DNA of 64,000 nucleotides from Lachnospiraceae bacterium A2 (lineage in GTDB: Bacteria; Bacillota; Clostridia; Lachnospirales; Lachnospiraceae), in assembly GCA_000403315.2 (NCBI GenBank), contig KE159636.1, forward strand, positions 2,082,041-2,146,040, read 5' to 3'. Below the pieces are notes generated by a model. The model did no database searches. It saw only the letters and a program-made list of their open reading frames with translations, and had not been told where the DNA came from. This document shows positions 25,448 through 34,078 of this stretch, piece by piece; within the stretch, counting starts at the first letter, position 1; every line of letters begins with the position of its first letter. Made by a program: the position numbers and the translations under genes.

Positions 25448-27274
25448 ATGAATGGAAAGAGAATTGTGGCTTATGCCTGTGCAGTTGCGCTGGCAGCAGG
25501 CCTTATAACAAGTGCCCCATCGCCTGTTTTTGCGGCGGAAATATTAGAGGAAACGGCAGGGGATGCGGTGCAGGTTTTAGAGGAACATACAGATACCGTC
25601 CTGACAGAAAGAGCACAGGTAACGCCGTCAGACGCGCAGCAAGAGGATGATGGGCTGGTCTATGTGGATGGTGCGGTTTACAGCGGGTATTATATGGACG
25701 GTGCAGGCATTATGTACATAGTATCTAATGGGGCGGCGCAGCCGGTAACCCAGATGGCAGGAAAGGGAACCGCATACTATAGCGCCGCGGAAAAAATGCA
25801 GAAGACCCTGCCCGGGCAGACAGCCTTTGTGGCAGGGAAGGCTTATACCGGATATTGCATGGACAGCAAAAATAAGATGTACTATGTAAAATCAGGAAGC
25901 TGTGCCTTGAAAACCGGGACGGTGAAAAAAGGGACGGAATATTACAGCTACAAAGAAAGCAGGAACCGGAAGCTTACAAAACAGACCCTGTATGTGAAAG
26001 GGAAGGTATATTCTGGATATTACATGGACAGCAAAAATAAGATGTACCATGTGAAAAAAGGGACGTGTACCTTAAAAACCGGGACGGTAAAAAAAGGGAC
26101 AAGTTATTACAGTTATCAGGAGGGAAAGAACCGGAAACTTACAAAACAGACCCTGTATGTGAAAGGAAAGGCATATACGGGATATTATATGGACAGCAAA
26201 AATAAGATGTACCATGTAAAAAAAGGGACGTGTACCTTAAAAACCGGGACAGTGAAAAAAGGGACAGGCTACTACAGCTATAAAGCAAAGAAAAACCGGA
26301 AGCTTTCCAAGCAGACCCTGTATGTGAAAGGGAAGGCATATACGGGATATTACATGGACAGCAAAAATAAGATGTACCATGTAAAAAAAGGGAGCAGTAC
26401 CTTAAAAACCGGAATGGTAAAAGAAGGGACGGAGTACTACAGCTATAAAGCAAAGAAGTACCAGAAGCTTTCCAAGCAGACCCTGTATGTGAAAGGGAAG
26501 GTATACACGGGATATTACATGGACAGCAAAAATAAGATGCACTATGTAGAACAGGGAAACTGTACCTTATTGACTGGAACAGTACAAGGAGGGACAGGGT
26601 ACTACAGCTATAGCGAAAAGAAGGACTGCGTGCTTCCAAGCCAGACGTTATATGTGGATGGGGCAGTATATAATGGCTATTACCTTGGCGCCGACAATAG
26701 GATGTATTTTTTATCTAATGGAACCTACACTCCAGTGGATACCGTGCTGAATATGGGGACTGCGTATTATAGCTGCAATGAAAACAGGGTGCTGGCTTTG
26801 CCGTGCGACAAGCTGTATCTGGATGGAAAAGCGGTGGAGAGCCTGACGCCCAACGGGGTAGCAGTTTTCCAAAAGGCGCGGGCGGTTGTGCAGTCCGTTT
26901 CAAATCCGGCTGACAGCAAGGAAGACAAACTTTACAAATGTTATCTCTGGATAAAGAAATGCCCATATATACAATACCGTACCACAATGGATGCAATAAA
27001 CGCCGATCCAGTAGATTGGGACGCTACGTTTGCAAATGATATTTTTGATAGCGGTGCCGGCTGCTGTGTGTCCCTATCCTGTGCATTTGCATATATGGCA
27101 AAAGCATGTGGGTTTGAAAGGGTGACAATCTGTTCCGATACGAAACATGCATGGGTAGATATTGACGGAAGGCTCTATGATCCGCTGTTTGCAAAAGACA
27201 GAAATTTCAGTACGAATTATAATGCTGCATACACAGATTACCGTGTCCATGCTGCATTTACAAAGGAACTGTAA
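25448..27274 (+). CDS. Secreted 55-residue-repeat protein with transglutaminase-like C-terminus
   Basis: About 608 residues. The ATG at 25448 has AAAGGA about 12 bases upstream; ATGs at 25427 (overlapping the GH5 stop) and 25436 are alternatives. A signal peptide (NGKRIVAYACAVALAAGLIT) ends at VFAAE. Seven 55-residue units follow (to about residue 454), each with YxGYYMDSKNKMY, LKTGTVKKGT and YYSY, resembling cell-wall or glucan-binding repeats. The last ~120 residues are transglutaminase-like, with Cys in GAGCCVSLSCAFAY, His in SDTKHAWVDI and Asp in RLYDPLF. Probably a wall-attached or carbohydrate-binding enzyme working with the GH5 protein; its chemistry is not known. Confidence 0.85.
   Translation: MNGKRIVAYACAVALAAGLITSAPSPVFAAEILEETAGDAVQVLEEHTDTVLTERAQVTPSDAQQEDDGLVYVDGAVYSGYYMDGAGIMYIVSNGAAQPVTQMAGKGTAYYSAAEKMQKTLPGQTAFVAGKAYTGYCMDSKNKMYYVKSGSCALKTGTVKKGTEYYSYKESRNRKLTKQTLYVKGKVYSGYYMDSKNKMYHVKKGTCTLKTGTVKKGTSYYSYQEGKNRKLTKQTLYVKGKAYTGYYMDSKNKMYHVKKGTCTLKTGTVKKGTGYYSYKAKKNRKLSKQTLYVKGKAYTGYYMDSKNKMYHVKKGSSTLKTGMVKEGTEYYSYKAKKYQKLSKQTLYVKGKVYTGYYMDSKNKMHYVEQGNCTLLTGTVQGGTGYYSYSEKKDCVLPSQTLYVDGAVYNGYYLGADNRMYFLSNGTYTPVDTVLNMGTAYYSCNENRVLALPCDKLYLDGKAVESLTPNGVAVFQKARAVVQSVSNPADSKEDKLYKCYLWIKKCPYIQYRTTMDAINADPVDWDATFANDIFDSGAGCCVSLSCAFAYMAKACGFERVTICSDTKHAWVDIDGRLYDPLFAKDRNFSTNYNAAYTDYRVHAAFTKEL
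25655..26809 (+). repeat. Seven tandem 165-bp repeats in a secreted protein gene
   Basis: Units start at 25655, 25820, 25985, 26150, 26315, 26480 and 26645. The middle four are nearly identical in DNA (TGTATGTGAAAGG...ATGGACAGCAAAAATAAGAT), while the outer units are diverged, a sign of recent expansion or homogenisation by recombination in the centre. Confidence 0.92.
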
Positions 27275-27330
27275 GGCTGCCAGAATTAAATAGGAAGCAA
27301 TTCTATGCCCCCATTGTCTGGGAATGCAGG

Positions 27331-27361
27331 TTTATTCCCACGAGCAGCAGGCCAAACAGCC
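27331..27361. repeat. Dispersed TTTATTCCC repeat, copy 2
   Basis: TTTATTCCCACGAGCAGCAG followed by GCCAAACAGCC, matching 23919-23949 at 25 of 31 bases. A complementary GGGAATAAAATTCC stretch near 27457-27470 closes a long imperfect hairpin that ends just beyond the 3' end of the spermidine-synthase-like gene, and AACCCAGCAGC...GCTGCTGGGTTTTTGG forms a terminator-like inner hairpin. Confidence 0.5.
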
Positions 27362-27477
27362 ACGGGGATAAGCGCCTTGTGGGTACAAAAACCCAGCAGC
27401 TTGGCTGCGCTGCAAGTTTGCTGCCCTGTCAGCTTGCTGCTGGGTTTTTGGCTGTGGGAATAAAATTCCATCCTCCT

Positions 27478-29058
27478 TTAAAAAATCTCCCCAAGGTACA
27501 GTTCCCGGTAATATTCCAATTCATCCCCAATAATTTCATCCAATACCTGCATTCCCAGCAGTTCCACAGGGGCTTTGTCATCAGTCAGGATAAGGTTTCC
27601 GGGTTCCCGCAGTTCCATCTGGGCCAAAACCGTTTCCATCATGCCAAAAAGCGCTTCTTCTTCCAGCGAAGCCCTGCCGGCTTCAAAGGTTTCCATGGCT
27701 TTGGGGGATTGGAAGGCAAAAACCTCGCAGTTCGTCCCGCCAGTCACCGGGGCAGTGTAAACATAATCAAAAACTGCGCCCATGGTATCGCAGAGATAGT
27801 CGTTGATGGAATGCTCAGAGCGGGATTTCATGTTCATATTTACCACCATCACCCCTTCCGGTTTCAGGTGTTCCCGGACTTCCGTGAAAAATTCTACGGA
27901 GGACATTTGGAATGGGATGGTAATGTCCTGGTAAGCGTCTACCATAATCACATCATACTTTTTTTCAGAGGATGCCAGATAGGAGCGTCCGTCATGCACG
28001 GACACTTGGACAGATTCCGGAAGCTCAAAATATTCCGTTGCCAAGTCTGCAATCTTTTCGTCAATTTCCACCCCTTCAATGGAACAGCCCGGAAAATATT
28101 CGCTGCAATATTTGGCAAACGTGCCGGTACCAAGGCCAAGGATTAAGATGTCCCCGGGGTTTTTTGCGGAAATCCCGGCCATCAGGGGGGCTGCTAATGC
28201 GTAGTCGTAGTACATGCCAGTCAGCTTTTCATGCTTCATTAAAATGGACTGCACCCCAAAAAGCACGTTGGTGGAAAGGATGACGGAGGAATCCGTTTCC
28301 TTTACCTGCAAATAATTATAAATGGATTCGTCCTCCAGCGTAATCCCTTTTTCCCAGAATGCAAAGCTAAAGCTGGAGGAAGCAAGGCTTAAGGCAAAAA
28401 TCAGTACAAGGGTAAGGGCGCATTTTACCATTTTTTTCCGCATGGAAAGAAAATACAGGATGCTGATAACTGCCAGCACGCCGGAAAAAATCAGGAAAGT
28501 CACCGCAGTCCCCACGGAAGGGATTGTCACAAAGGTGGGCAGGAAAGTGCCGATAATGCTCCCAACCGTGTTCAGCGCCCCAAGTTCCCCAACGGTTTTC
28601 CCGTTGCTGTCAAGGCTGCTGACGGAATATTTTACCAGGGAAGGGGTGACTGTCCCAAGCAGCACGCAGGGGAAAGCAAACACTGCAAGGCAGGCGCACA
28701 ATGCCGCCCAGACAAGGAAATTTTTGGTGACAAACGCTGCAAGGAGCAGGGAAATCCCGCCAATAAGGTACCTCCCTGCGAAAGGGATCAGCGCAATCCA
28801 GACCGAGGCAAGCAGGAGCCTGCCATAGAGCCTGTCCGGGGAAGGGGATTTATCCGCCATCCGTCCGCCCCACACGTTCCCAAGGGCCATGGCTATCATA
28901 ATCACGCCGATAATCACTGTCCATACAATCTGGGAGGAACTGAAATAGGGCGCCATCAGCCGGCTTGCCCCCAGTTCCACCGCCATGACGGACATACCGG
29001 AGAAAAATTCCGTGGCATACAGAAAATATTTACTGTTTAAAATGCTTTTTTCATTCAT
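27478..29058 (-). CDS. Membrane-fused spermidine synthase-like protein
   Basis: 526 residues. The N-terminal half has about seven membrane helices (YFLYATEFFSGMSVMAVELG, QIVWTVIIGVIMIAMALGN), as in the MFS-like part of fused spermidine synthases. The C-terminal half is the SpeE-type methyltransferase fold: DYALAAPL, ILILGLGTGTFAKYC, VEIDEKI, VHDGRSYL and VIMVDAYQDITIPFQM. Canonical SpeE has GGGDG in the nucleotide loop; here it is GLGTG, so aminopropyl transfer is not assured. Fused forms are common in Firmicutes and mostly uncharacterised. Start ATG 29058 follows a GGTGG site. Confidence 0.88.
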   Translation of the reverse strand: MNEKSILNSKYFLYATEFFSGMSVMAVELGASRLMAPYFSSSQIVWTVIIGVIMIAMALGNVWGGRMADKSPSPDRLYGRLLLASVWIALIPFAGRYLIGGISLLLAAFVTKNFLVWAALCACLAVFAFPCVLLGTVTPSLVKYSVSSLDSNGKTVGELGALNTVGSIIGTFLPTFVTIPSVGTAVTFLIFSGVLAVISILYFLSMRKKMVKCALTLVLIFALSLASSSFSFAFWEKGITLEDESIYNYLQVKETDSSVILSTNVLFGVQSILMKHEKLTGMYYDYALAAPLMAGISAKNPGDILILGLGTGTFAKYCSEYFPGCSIEGVEIDEKIADLATEYFELPESVQVSVHDGRSYLASSEKKYDVIMVDAYQDITIPFQMSSVEFFTEVREHLKPEGVMVVNMNMKSRSEHSINDYLCDTMGAVFDYVYTAPVTGGTNCEVFAFQSPKAMETFEAGRASLEEEALFGMMETVLAQMELREPGNLILTDDKAPVELLGMQVLDEIIGDELEYYRELYLGEIF

Positions 29059-29591
29059 AAGTTACCACCTTTTATGTTTTTTGATAGGAAGCGTTTTTGT
29101 GCCTTCATAGGGAAGGGATGCATTTCCATCCCATGCGGCAAAAGGCTGTTCCTGTTGTGCCCTTGCAGGGAAGAAAGGCATTTCCATATCCATGCGGCAA
29201 AAGGCTGTTCGCAGTATGGCTGGCTTTCCTGCCGCCCATTCATCCATGGGCGTACATCTCTATTTTAACACAGCAAAAAGAAAAATTGCAAAAATTTTAT
29301 TTTTTTTATTTTTCCTGAATAAAAGACGTGGAATTGCCCATACTACTATCATCCGGACAGGACAAAGCCCCCACTTGTCCTGGACGGAGAAAAGCAAGAT
29401 GCTTTGAACCAAAGATAAGGTTAAATACTTATCCTCCCCTTTTTAAAATCCCCTGTTGGGCGTTGGCCCGGCGGGGGATTTTTAGTGCTGGGTATACCGT
29501 TCCATTTGGGATTATTGTTGGTTATCCTATCTGTTTTGAAGCTGTAAAGGCAAACTCAAGCCATTACCATAAGACAGGATTTTTATAATCT
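29059..29591. other. Intergenic region: direct repeat and possible small RNA
   Basis: Contains a duplicated 32-base unit (29120-29151, 29178-29210), a T-rich tract (29291-29320), a hairpin with CCGGACAGGACAA and TTGTCCTGGACGG arms (29353-29365, 29375-29387), and a terminator-like hairpin AAAATCCCC...GGGGATTTTT (29445-29483). No plausible coding frame. A hairpin followed by an orphan terminator suggests a small transcript on the plus strand. Confidence 0.45.
29120..29210. repeat. Short direct repeat upstream of the spermidine synthase gene
   Basis: GCATTTCCAT...CCATGCGGCA, then AAAGGCTGTTC, occurs at 29120-29151 and 29178-29210 with a one-base length difference. It lies in the presumed leader of the divergent minus-strand gene at 29058. 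Confidence 0.7.
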
Positions 29592-29805
29592 GAAAAAAGT
29601 TTGAGTTTCCCCATTTTGTAATTTATAGTGCCAAAAGGTTTCCAACACAAAGTGATGGAAACACTTTGCACATAAAAGCGCTCTGAAAAGCTGGCTTTCC
29701 AGAGCGTTTTTTGTGCAAGATGCCTATGCTGCCAAAGGCAGCAAGACCTTTTGGCTCAATAGTATAGGCTATTATAAAAAATGGGGAAACTCAAAGAAAA
29801 AAGTT
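29592..29805. repeat. MITE-like element, copy 2
   Basis: Same family as 1531-1775. Ends TTGAGTTTCCCCATTTT (29601-29617) and AAAATGGGGAAACTCAAA (29778-29795); GAAAAAAGTT flanks both sides (29592-29601, 29796-29805), a 10-bp duplication. The interior shares GTAATTTATAGTGCCAAAAG and GCAAGACCTTTTGGC with copy 1 but carries a different central hairpin (GCTCTGAAAAGCTGGCTTTC, then CAGAGC). Confidence 0.78.
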
Positions 29806-29968
29806 CTTGGAAAACGGAGGGAAATGAGTTATACTAGGAAAAGCCAAGGCATTTCCGCCAAAGAACGGCGGTGCAGCCCCAAGCCTTCTCGTACAGGCCT
29901 GGGCAGGCGGCAAAAAACATGCACGGGAAGTGCAGAATTTAGAAAAGCGGCAAAGGATGGTATTTGAT

Positions 29969-30481
29969 ATGGCATTATTAGAGCAGTGGAAAGATATTGC
30001 ATACAATCAGGAAACCAATAAAGGGGAACTCCAAAAGTTCTGGCAGAGGTATTTCCTGCTGGAAAAGGGCGTATATGAGCAGTTGCTGGAGGAGCCGGAC
30101 CAGATCGTTGAGGGGACAGTGAAAGAGCTGGCTGAGAAATACAGCCTGTCCATTATGGACATGACAGGATTTTTGGACGGCATTAACGACAGCCTGGTTA
30201 CCCCGAACCCCATTGAGGAAATGGAGGAGGATACCCATGTAAGCCTTGCATTTGACAAGGAAAAGCTTTACAAAAACATGGTGGACGCCAAGGCAGACTG
30301 GCTCTACAACCTTCCCCAGTGGGAAAATATTTACGATGAAGAAACAAGGCACCGCCTGTATCTGGAACAGAAAAAATCAGGCACAGTTGTCAAAGGTGAT
30401 AAAATTTACCCCAACGACCCCTGCCCCTGCGGCAGCGGAAAGAAGTACAAAAAATGCTGTGGCCGGACAGCTTCCCGGTAA
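29969..30481 (+). CDS. SEC-C metal-binding motif protein
   Basis: 170 residues from ATG 29969 (AAAGGA about 11 bases upstream; an ATG at 29957 is an alternative). A helical N-terminal part ([20 protein letters not shown], then [20 protein letters not shown]) is followed by the SEC-C zinc-binding tail [15 protein letters not shown] at the very end, like the C-terminus of SecA. Stand-alone proteins of this layout are common in Lachnospiraceae; some are thought to act with SecA or ribosomes, but nothing here shows a partner. A strong terminator follows. Confidence 0.88.
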   Translation: MALLEQWKDIAYNQETNKGELQKFWQRYFLLEKGVYEQLLEEPDQIVEGTVKELAEKYSLSIMDMTGFLDGINDSLVTPNPIEEMEEDTHVSLAFDKEKLYKNMVDAKADWLYNLPQWENIYDEETRHRLYLEQKKSGTVVKGDKIYPNDPCPCGSGKKYKKCCGRTASR

Positions 30482-30559
30482 CAGCCATGCGCCGTATTTG
30501 GGCAGCAGCTTGATAATTACAGCAGAACGGCTGTGGCTGTCCAGCACGGCAAGCGTTCC

Positions 30560-30634
30560 AAAACAGTTTCCCACAAGCACATGCTGTTTGCTGTCCAGGC
30601 AGGCTTGCTTGCGGGAAACTGTTTTGTTATTTTA
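30560..30634 (+). terminator. Large hairpin terminator
   Basis: AAAACAGTTTCCC (30560-30572) pairs perfectly with GGGAAACTGTTTT (30613-30625), followed by GTTATTTTATT. The 40-base loop carries inner pairing (GCAAGC..., GCTTGC). It serves the SEC-C gene. Confidence 0.75.
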
Positions 30635-30791
30635 TTACTCCGGCGGTTAAATATCGACGTTTTTACTTGCCTAAATTTCCATTTGCCGCGTTGTCATCCG
30701 TTGACGTAGCCCCGCTGCGCCGCCTTCTTCCGCCTTGCAGATGGAAATTTATTCTGCGTAAAATTTGTCGGCATTTAACCGCCGGAGTAAT
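30634..30791. repeat. 158-bp inverted-repeat element
   Basis: Perfect 19-bp ends ATTACTCCGGCGGTTAAAT (30634-30652) and complement (30773-30791); nested arms AAATTTCCAT and ATGGAAATTT lie inside. The whole folds into one long stem. No coding capacity and no second copy in the window. Looks like a dispersed palindromic/MITE-type unit inserted between the terminator and the family-A repeat fragment. Confidence 0.7.
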
Positions 30792-30794
30792 AGT

Positions 30795-30850
30795 AGGAAA
30801 GACCTTGCCACGCTAAAGTGTAAAAGTATTTTTCCTATAAAATAAAAAAT
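30795..30850. repeat. Family-A hairpin module, fragment
   Basis: TAGGAAAGACCTTGCCACGC then TAAAGTG...TTTTTCCTATAAAAT, the bounding hairpin of the structured element seen in full at 4803-4854, but without the downstream conserved block. Confidence 0.65.
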
Positions 30851-30873
30851 GGGGAGATCAAATAAAATTCCCC

Positions 30874-31204
30874 TTTACAGACAGGCCAAAATAGATTATA
30901 GTAAAGGAAGCAAAATACAGAGAAAGCGATGACAGGAAGAGTAAGCTGCGGAACGCCGGGTTCCCATTCCGGGAACAGGCAGAGAGGGCCGTCAAAGGGT
31001 AAGCAAGCCTTGCCCGGGTGCTGGAAACGGTCCGGCAGGAACCAGCCGAAGACCACCCTGGGAGCGGCCACAGGCCCGGCGACCCCGTTACCGTCAGAAT
31101 GAGAGGCCCTAAGGTTTTGCAGGAAGGAACCGCAGGGCAAGCAGGGTGGAACCGCGTATTTTACGTCCCATGCAGTACTATGGTATTGCATGGGATTTTT
31201 TGCT
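30874..31204 (+). promoter_or_regulatory. T-box leader upstream of thrS, with promoter and terminator
   Basis: A TTTACA/TATAGT promoter (30874-30879, 30897-30902, 17-base spacing) is followed by AAGCGATGACAGGAAGAGTA, a typical stem I start, and by the conserved T-box AGGGTGGAACCGCG (31143-31156). The terminator is TCCCATGCA...TGCATGGGATTTTTT (31167-31202). Uncharged tRNA binding would favour the antiterminator made with the T-box. The specifier is not certain; ACC in GAAGACCACC is the best candidate and fits threonine. The next substantial gene is thrS, but 670 bases and a small gene intervene. Confidence 0.88.
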
Positions 31205-31420
31205 TTATAGGAAATTGCGTCCTATAAAGCAAAATGCTCCGCAAGGATGCGCACTCGCACGAGGGGAATTATGTCGCTAAAGCGACCGTGCTCGGCGCAG
31301 CAAAGCGTCCAAGTCCCTCATGAATGAGGGGTTTAGGGAGCTGAAGCGGACTTGTCCGCTTTGTTCCTTTATAGGAAATTGCGTCCTATAAAGCAAAATG
31401 CTCCGCAAGGATGCGCAGGG
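31202..31420. repeat. Structured dispersed element, family A, copy at thrS
   Basis: GCTTTATAGGA and TCCTATAAAGC (31202-31230) bound the left hairpin; the core block starts ATGCGCACTCGCAC (31247), has GTCGCT-AA-AGCGAC (31273-31286) where other copies have ATTGC-TTC-GCAAT, and AGCGGAC-TT-GTCCGCT (31345-31360) where others have AGTGGGC-TT-GCCCACT. A second copy of the hairpin module follows (31367-31420). It directly abuts the T-box terminator. Confidence 0.8.
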
Positions 31421-31525
31421 CAGTTCTCTGGATTGCATTGAAGACAAGGCAGGCACAGCCAGAACCAGCGATTTGCAGGAACATATTACCGTTGGCTGTG
31501 CCAAAACAAAATGAAAGGAATGGTA

Positions 31526-31825
31526 ATGATTATGTGTAAAGTAAAAGAATGGATGGGAACATTAACAGAAACAATGGAACTGAGCAAAAAAGAATATCTC
31601 CTCACTGTTGCAGCCAGCCTTTTTGGCGGGGTTATCATTGGTTTCCTCTTTGCCCCAAAGCGTACAAGGCATACCGTCATCGGCTCCAACAACGGCCCGA
31701 AAAACAGCAGCAACGAGTATGGGCATGATTTTTATGACAGTTGGGATGAACTGGAGGATATGGAACAAATGGAGGATTGCAGCGGGAACCTGGAAATTGG
31801 GGATGAGGAACTTTCTTTCCGTTAA
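31526..31825 (+). CDS. Small membrane-anchored acidic protein
   Basis: About 99 residues from ATG 31526 (AAAGGA six bases upstream; several nearby ATGs are possible). One membrane helix near the N-terminus (YLLTVAASLFGGVIIGFLFA) is followed by PKRTRH and an acidic cytoplasmic-looking tail (WDELEDMEQMEDCSGNLEIG). The AxxxGxxxGxxxxP-type anchor resembles YtxH/gas-vesicle-like small membrane proteins, but I would not name the family. It lies between the T-box region and thrS, 52 bases ahead of thrS, and would be transcribed with it. Confidence 0.65.
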   Translation: MIMCKVKEWMGTLTETMELSKKEYLLTVAASLFGGVIIGFLFAPKRTRHTVIGSNNGPKNSSNEYGHDFYDSWDELEDMEQMEDCSGNLEIGDEELSFR

Positions 31826-31877
31826 AAATCCCCAGGCATTTAATATGGCACTGAAATGAAAGGAATGGATCACTTAT

Positions 31878-33848
31878 ATGAAAATCACATTAAAAGATGG
31901 TTCCGTAAAGGAATACAGCGGACCAAAGAGCATATACGACATTGCAAATGACATCAGCGAAGGGCTGGCAAGGATGGCCTGTGCCGGGGAAGTAGACGGG
32001 GAACCCATGGACTTGCGGACAGTCCTGGACAGGGACTGCAGCCTTAGCATTTTAACCCAGAAAGATGCAGAAGGCATCCGTACCGTCCGCCACACCTGCT
32101 CCCATGTGCTTGCAGAAGCCGTGAAACGCCTGTTCCCAAATGCAAAACTGGCAATCGGGCCTTCCATAGACGAAGGGTTTTACTATGATTTTGAAGCAGA
32201 GCCATTTTCAAGGGAGGATCTGGACAATCTGGAAAAAGAGATGAAAAAGATCATCAAGGAAGGCAGCCGGTTGGAAAAATTCACCCTCCCAAGGGCAGAA
32301 GCCATCCAGTTCATGAAGGAAAAAGAGGAGCCATACAAGGTGGAACTGATTGAGGACCTGCCGGAGGATGCGGAAATATCCTTTTATAAGCAGGGGGATG
32401 GGTTTACCGACCTGTGCGCAGGCCCCCACCTGATGGGCACAAAGCCCATTAAGGCGTTTAAGCTGATTTCCTCCTCCATGGCATATTGGCGCGGGGATTC
32501 CAACAAGGCGCAGCTCCAGCGGATTTACGGCACTGCTTTTGCCACAAAGGACGAGCTGAACGCTTATCTGGAGCATTTGGAGGACATTAAGAAACGGGAC
32601 CACAATAAGCTGGGCCGGGAAATGAAATTATTTACCACCGTGGACGTAATTGGGCAGGGGCTGCCGCTCCTGATGCCAAAGGGAGCCAAAATCATCCAGA
32701 CCATGCAGCGGTGGATTGAGGACCTGGAAGACAATGAATGGGGCTATATCCGCACCAAGACGCCTTTGATGGCAAAGTCTGATTTGTATAAAATTTCCGG
32801 CCACTGGGACCATTATACCGACGGCATGTTCGTGCTGGGGGATGAGGAAAAAGACAAGGAAGTGATGGCCCTGCGCCCTATGACCTGCCCCTTCCAGTAT
32901 TATGTATACAAGGCAGAGCAGCATTCTTACCGTGACCTGCCCCTGCGCTACGGCGAAACATCCACACTGTTCCGCAACGAAGATTCCGGGGAAATGCATG
33001 GGCTGACCCGTGTCCGCCAGTTTACCATTTCCGAAGGGCACTTAATTGTAAGGCCCGACCAGATGGTGGAGGAATTTAAAGGCTGCATTGCGCTGGCAAA
33101 GCACTGCCTGTCGGTGCTTGGCGTAGAGGAGGACGTGACGTACCATCTTTCCAAATGGGATCCCAACAACCGGGAAAAATACATTGGGGAGCCGGAAGTC
33201 TGGGAAGAAACCCAGCAGCATATGCGTGATATTTTGGAAGAACTTGGCATAGAATATACCGAGGAGGAAGGGGAAGCAGCATTTTATGGGCCAAAAATCG
33301 ACATTAACGCCAGGAATGTCTATGGCAAGGAAGACACCATGATTACCGTCCAATGGGATGCATTGCTGGCCGAGCAGTTTGACATGTATTTCATCGGGCA
33401 GAATGGGGAAAAGGTCCGTCCTTACATTATCCACAGGACTTCCATGGGCTGCTATGAGAGGACACTTGCATGGCTTATTGAAAAATATGCCGGGAAATTC
33501 CCCACATGGCTGTGCCCGGAGCAGGTGCGGGTGCTGCCAATTTCCGACAAATATGAAGCTTACGCCAAAGAAGTGGAAAAGGAGCTTAAGGCAAACGGCA
33601 TCCTGTGCACCGTGGACGGCCGTTCCGAAAAAATAGGCTATAAAATCCGCGAAAGCCGCCTGGAAAAAGTCCCCTATATGCTGGTAGTAGGCCAACAGGA
33701 AGAAGCCGACAAAACCGTATCTGTCCGCAGCCGCTTTGCCGGGGACGAAGGGGTAAAGCCCCTTGGGGAATTTATCCAGCAGATTTCTGAAGAAATCCGC
33801 ACAAAAGAAATCCGCAAAGAGGAACCTAACCTGCAGCAGCAAAAATAA
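31878..33848 (+). CDS. thrS: Threonyl-tRNA synthetase
   Basis: 656 residues of standard class II layout. N-terminal TGS domain (MKITLKDGSVKEYSG...), editing domain with HTCSHVLAEAVKRL (HxxxH) and CAGPHL, catalytic core with MTCPFQYYVYK, RNEDSGEMHGLTRVRQFT (motif 2) and GCYERTLAWLIE (motif 3), with Cys/His zinc ligands expected there, and a C-terminal anticodon-binding domain (CPEQVRVLPISDKYEAYAKE). Charges tRNA-Thr. AAAGGA precedes the ATG. Control by the upstream T-box leader is likely. A hairpin terminator follows. Confidence 0.97.
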   Translation: MKITLKDGSVKEYSGPKSIYDIANDISEGLARMACAGEVDGEPMDLRTVLDRDCSLSILTQKDAEGIRTVRHTCSHVLAEAVKRLFPNAKLAIGPSIDEGFYYDFEAEPFSREDLDNLEKEMKKIIKEGSRLEKFTLPRAEAIQFMKEKEEPYKVELIEDLPEDAEISFYKQGDGFTDLCAGPHLMGTKPIKAFKLISSSMAYWRGDSNKAQLQRIYGTAFATKDELNAYLEHLEDIKKRDHNKLGREMKLFTTVDVIGQGLPLLMPKGAKIIQTMQRWIEDLEDNEWGYIRTKTPLMAKSDLYKISGHWDHYTDGMFVLGDEEKDKEVMALRPMTCPFQYYVYKAEQHSYRDLPLRYGETSTLFRNEDSGEMHGLTRVRQFTISEGHLIVRPDQMVEEFKGCIALAKHCLSVLGVEEDVTYHLSKWDPNNREKYIGEPEVWEETQQHMRDILEELGIEYTEEEGEAAFYGPKIDINARNVYGKEDTMITVQWDALLAEQFDMYFIGQNGEKVRPYIIHRTSMGCYERTLAWLIEKYAGKFPTWLCPEQVRVLPISDKYEAYAKEVEKELKANGILCTVDGRSEKIGYKIRESRLEKVPYMLVVGQQEEADKTVSVRSRFAGDEGVKPLGEFIQQISEEIRTKEIRKEEPNLQQQK

Positions 33849-33875
33849 GTGAGGCCTTGCCGAAAGCCTGGTCCT

Positions 33876-33914
33876 GGAAGAATCCCCACTGCGGGCGGCA
33901 GGGGATTCTTCCGG
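33876..33914 (+). terminator. Terminator-like hairpin after thrS
   Basis: GGAAGAATCCCC (33876-33887) pairs perfectly with GGGGATTCTTCC (33901-33912). The T-run after it is weak. Confidence 0.65.
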
Positions 33915-34078
33915 TATACAGGCAGCTATGGGCCTCCCAGTTCCAAAACTTGGAAAAAATTGGTTTCTGTCCCCATGCATATTCCACAAAAATCTCCCCA
34001 TACTAATACCGCAGATGCCAAGCCCAGCATGGTCAGGCATTTCACCACAATGTTCTGCGGTAAGAAAGGAGATTTAAA

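Noticed and set aside
25655..26809. Regular repeats resembling a CRISPR array
   Set aside because: Units are 165 bp, contiguous, in one coding frame and without unique spacers; no cas genes occur in the window.
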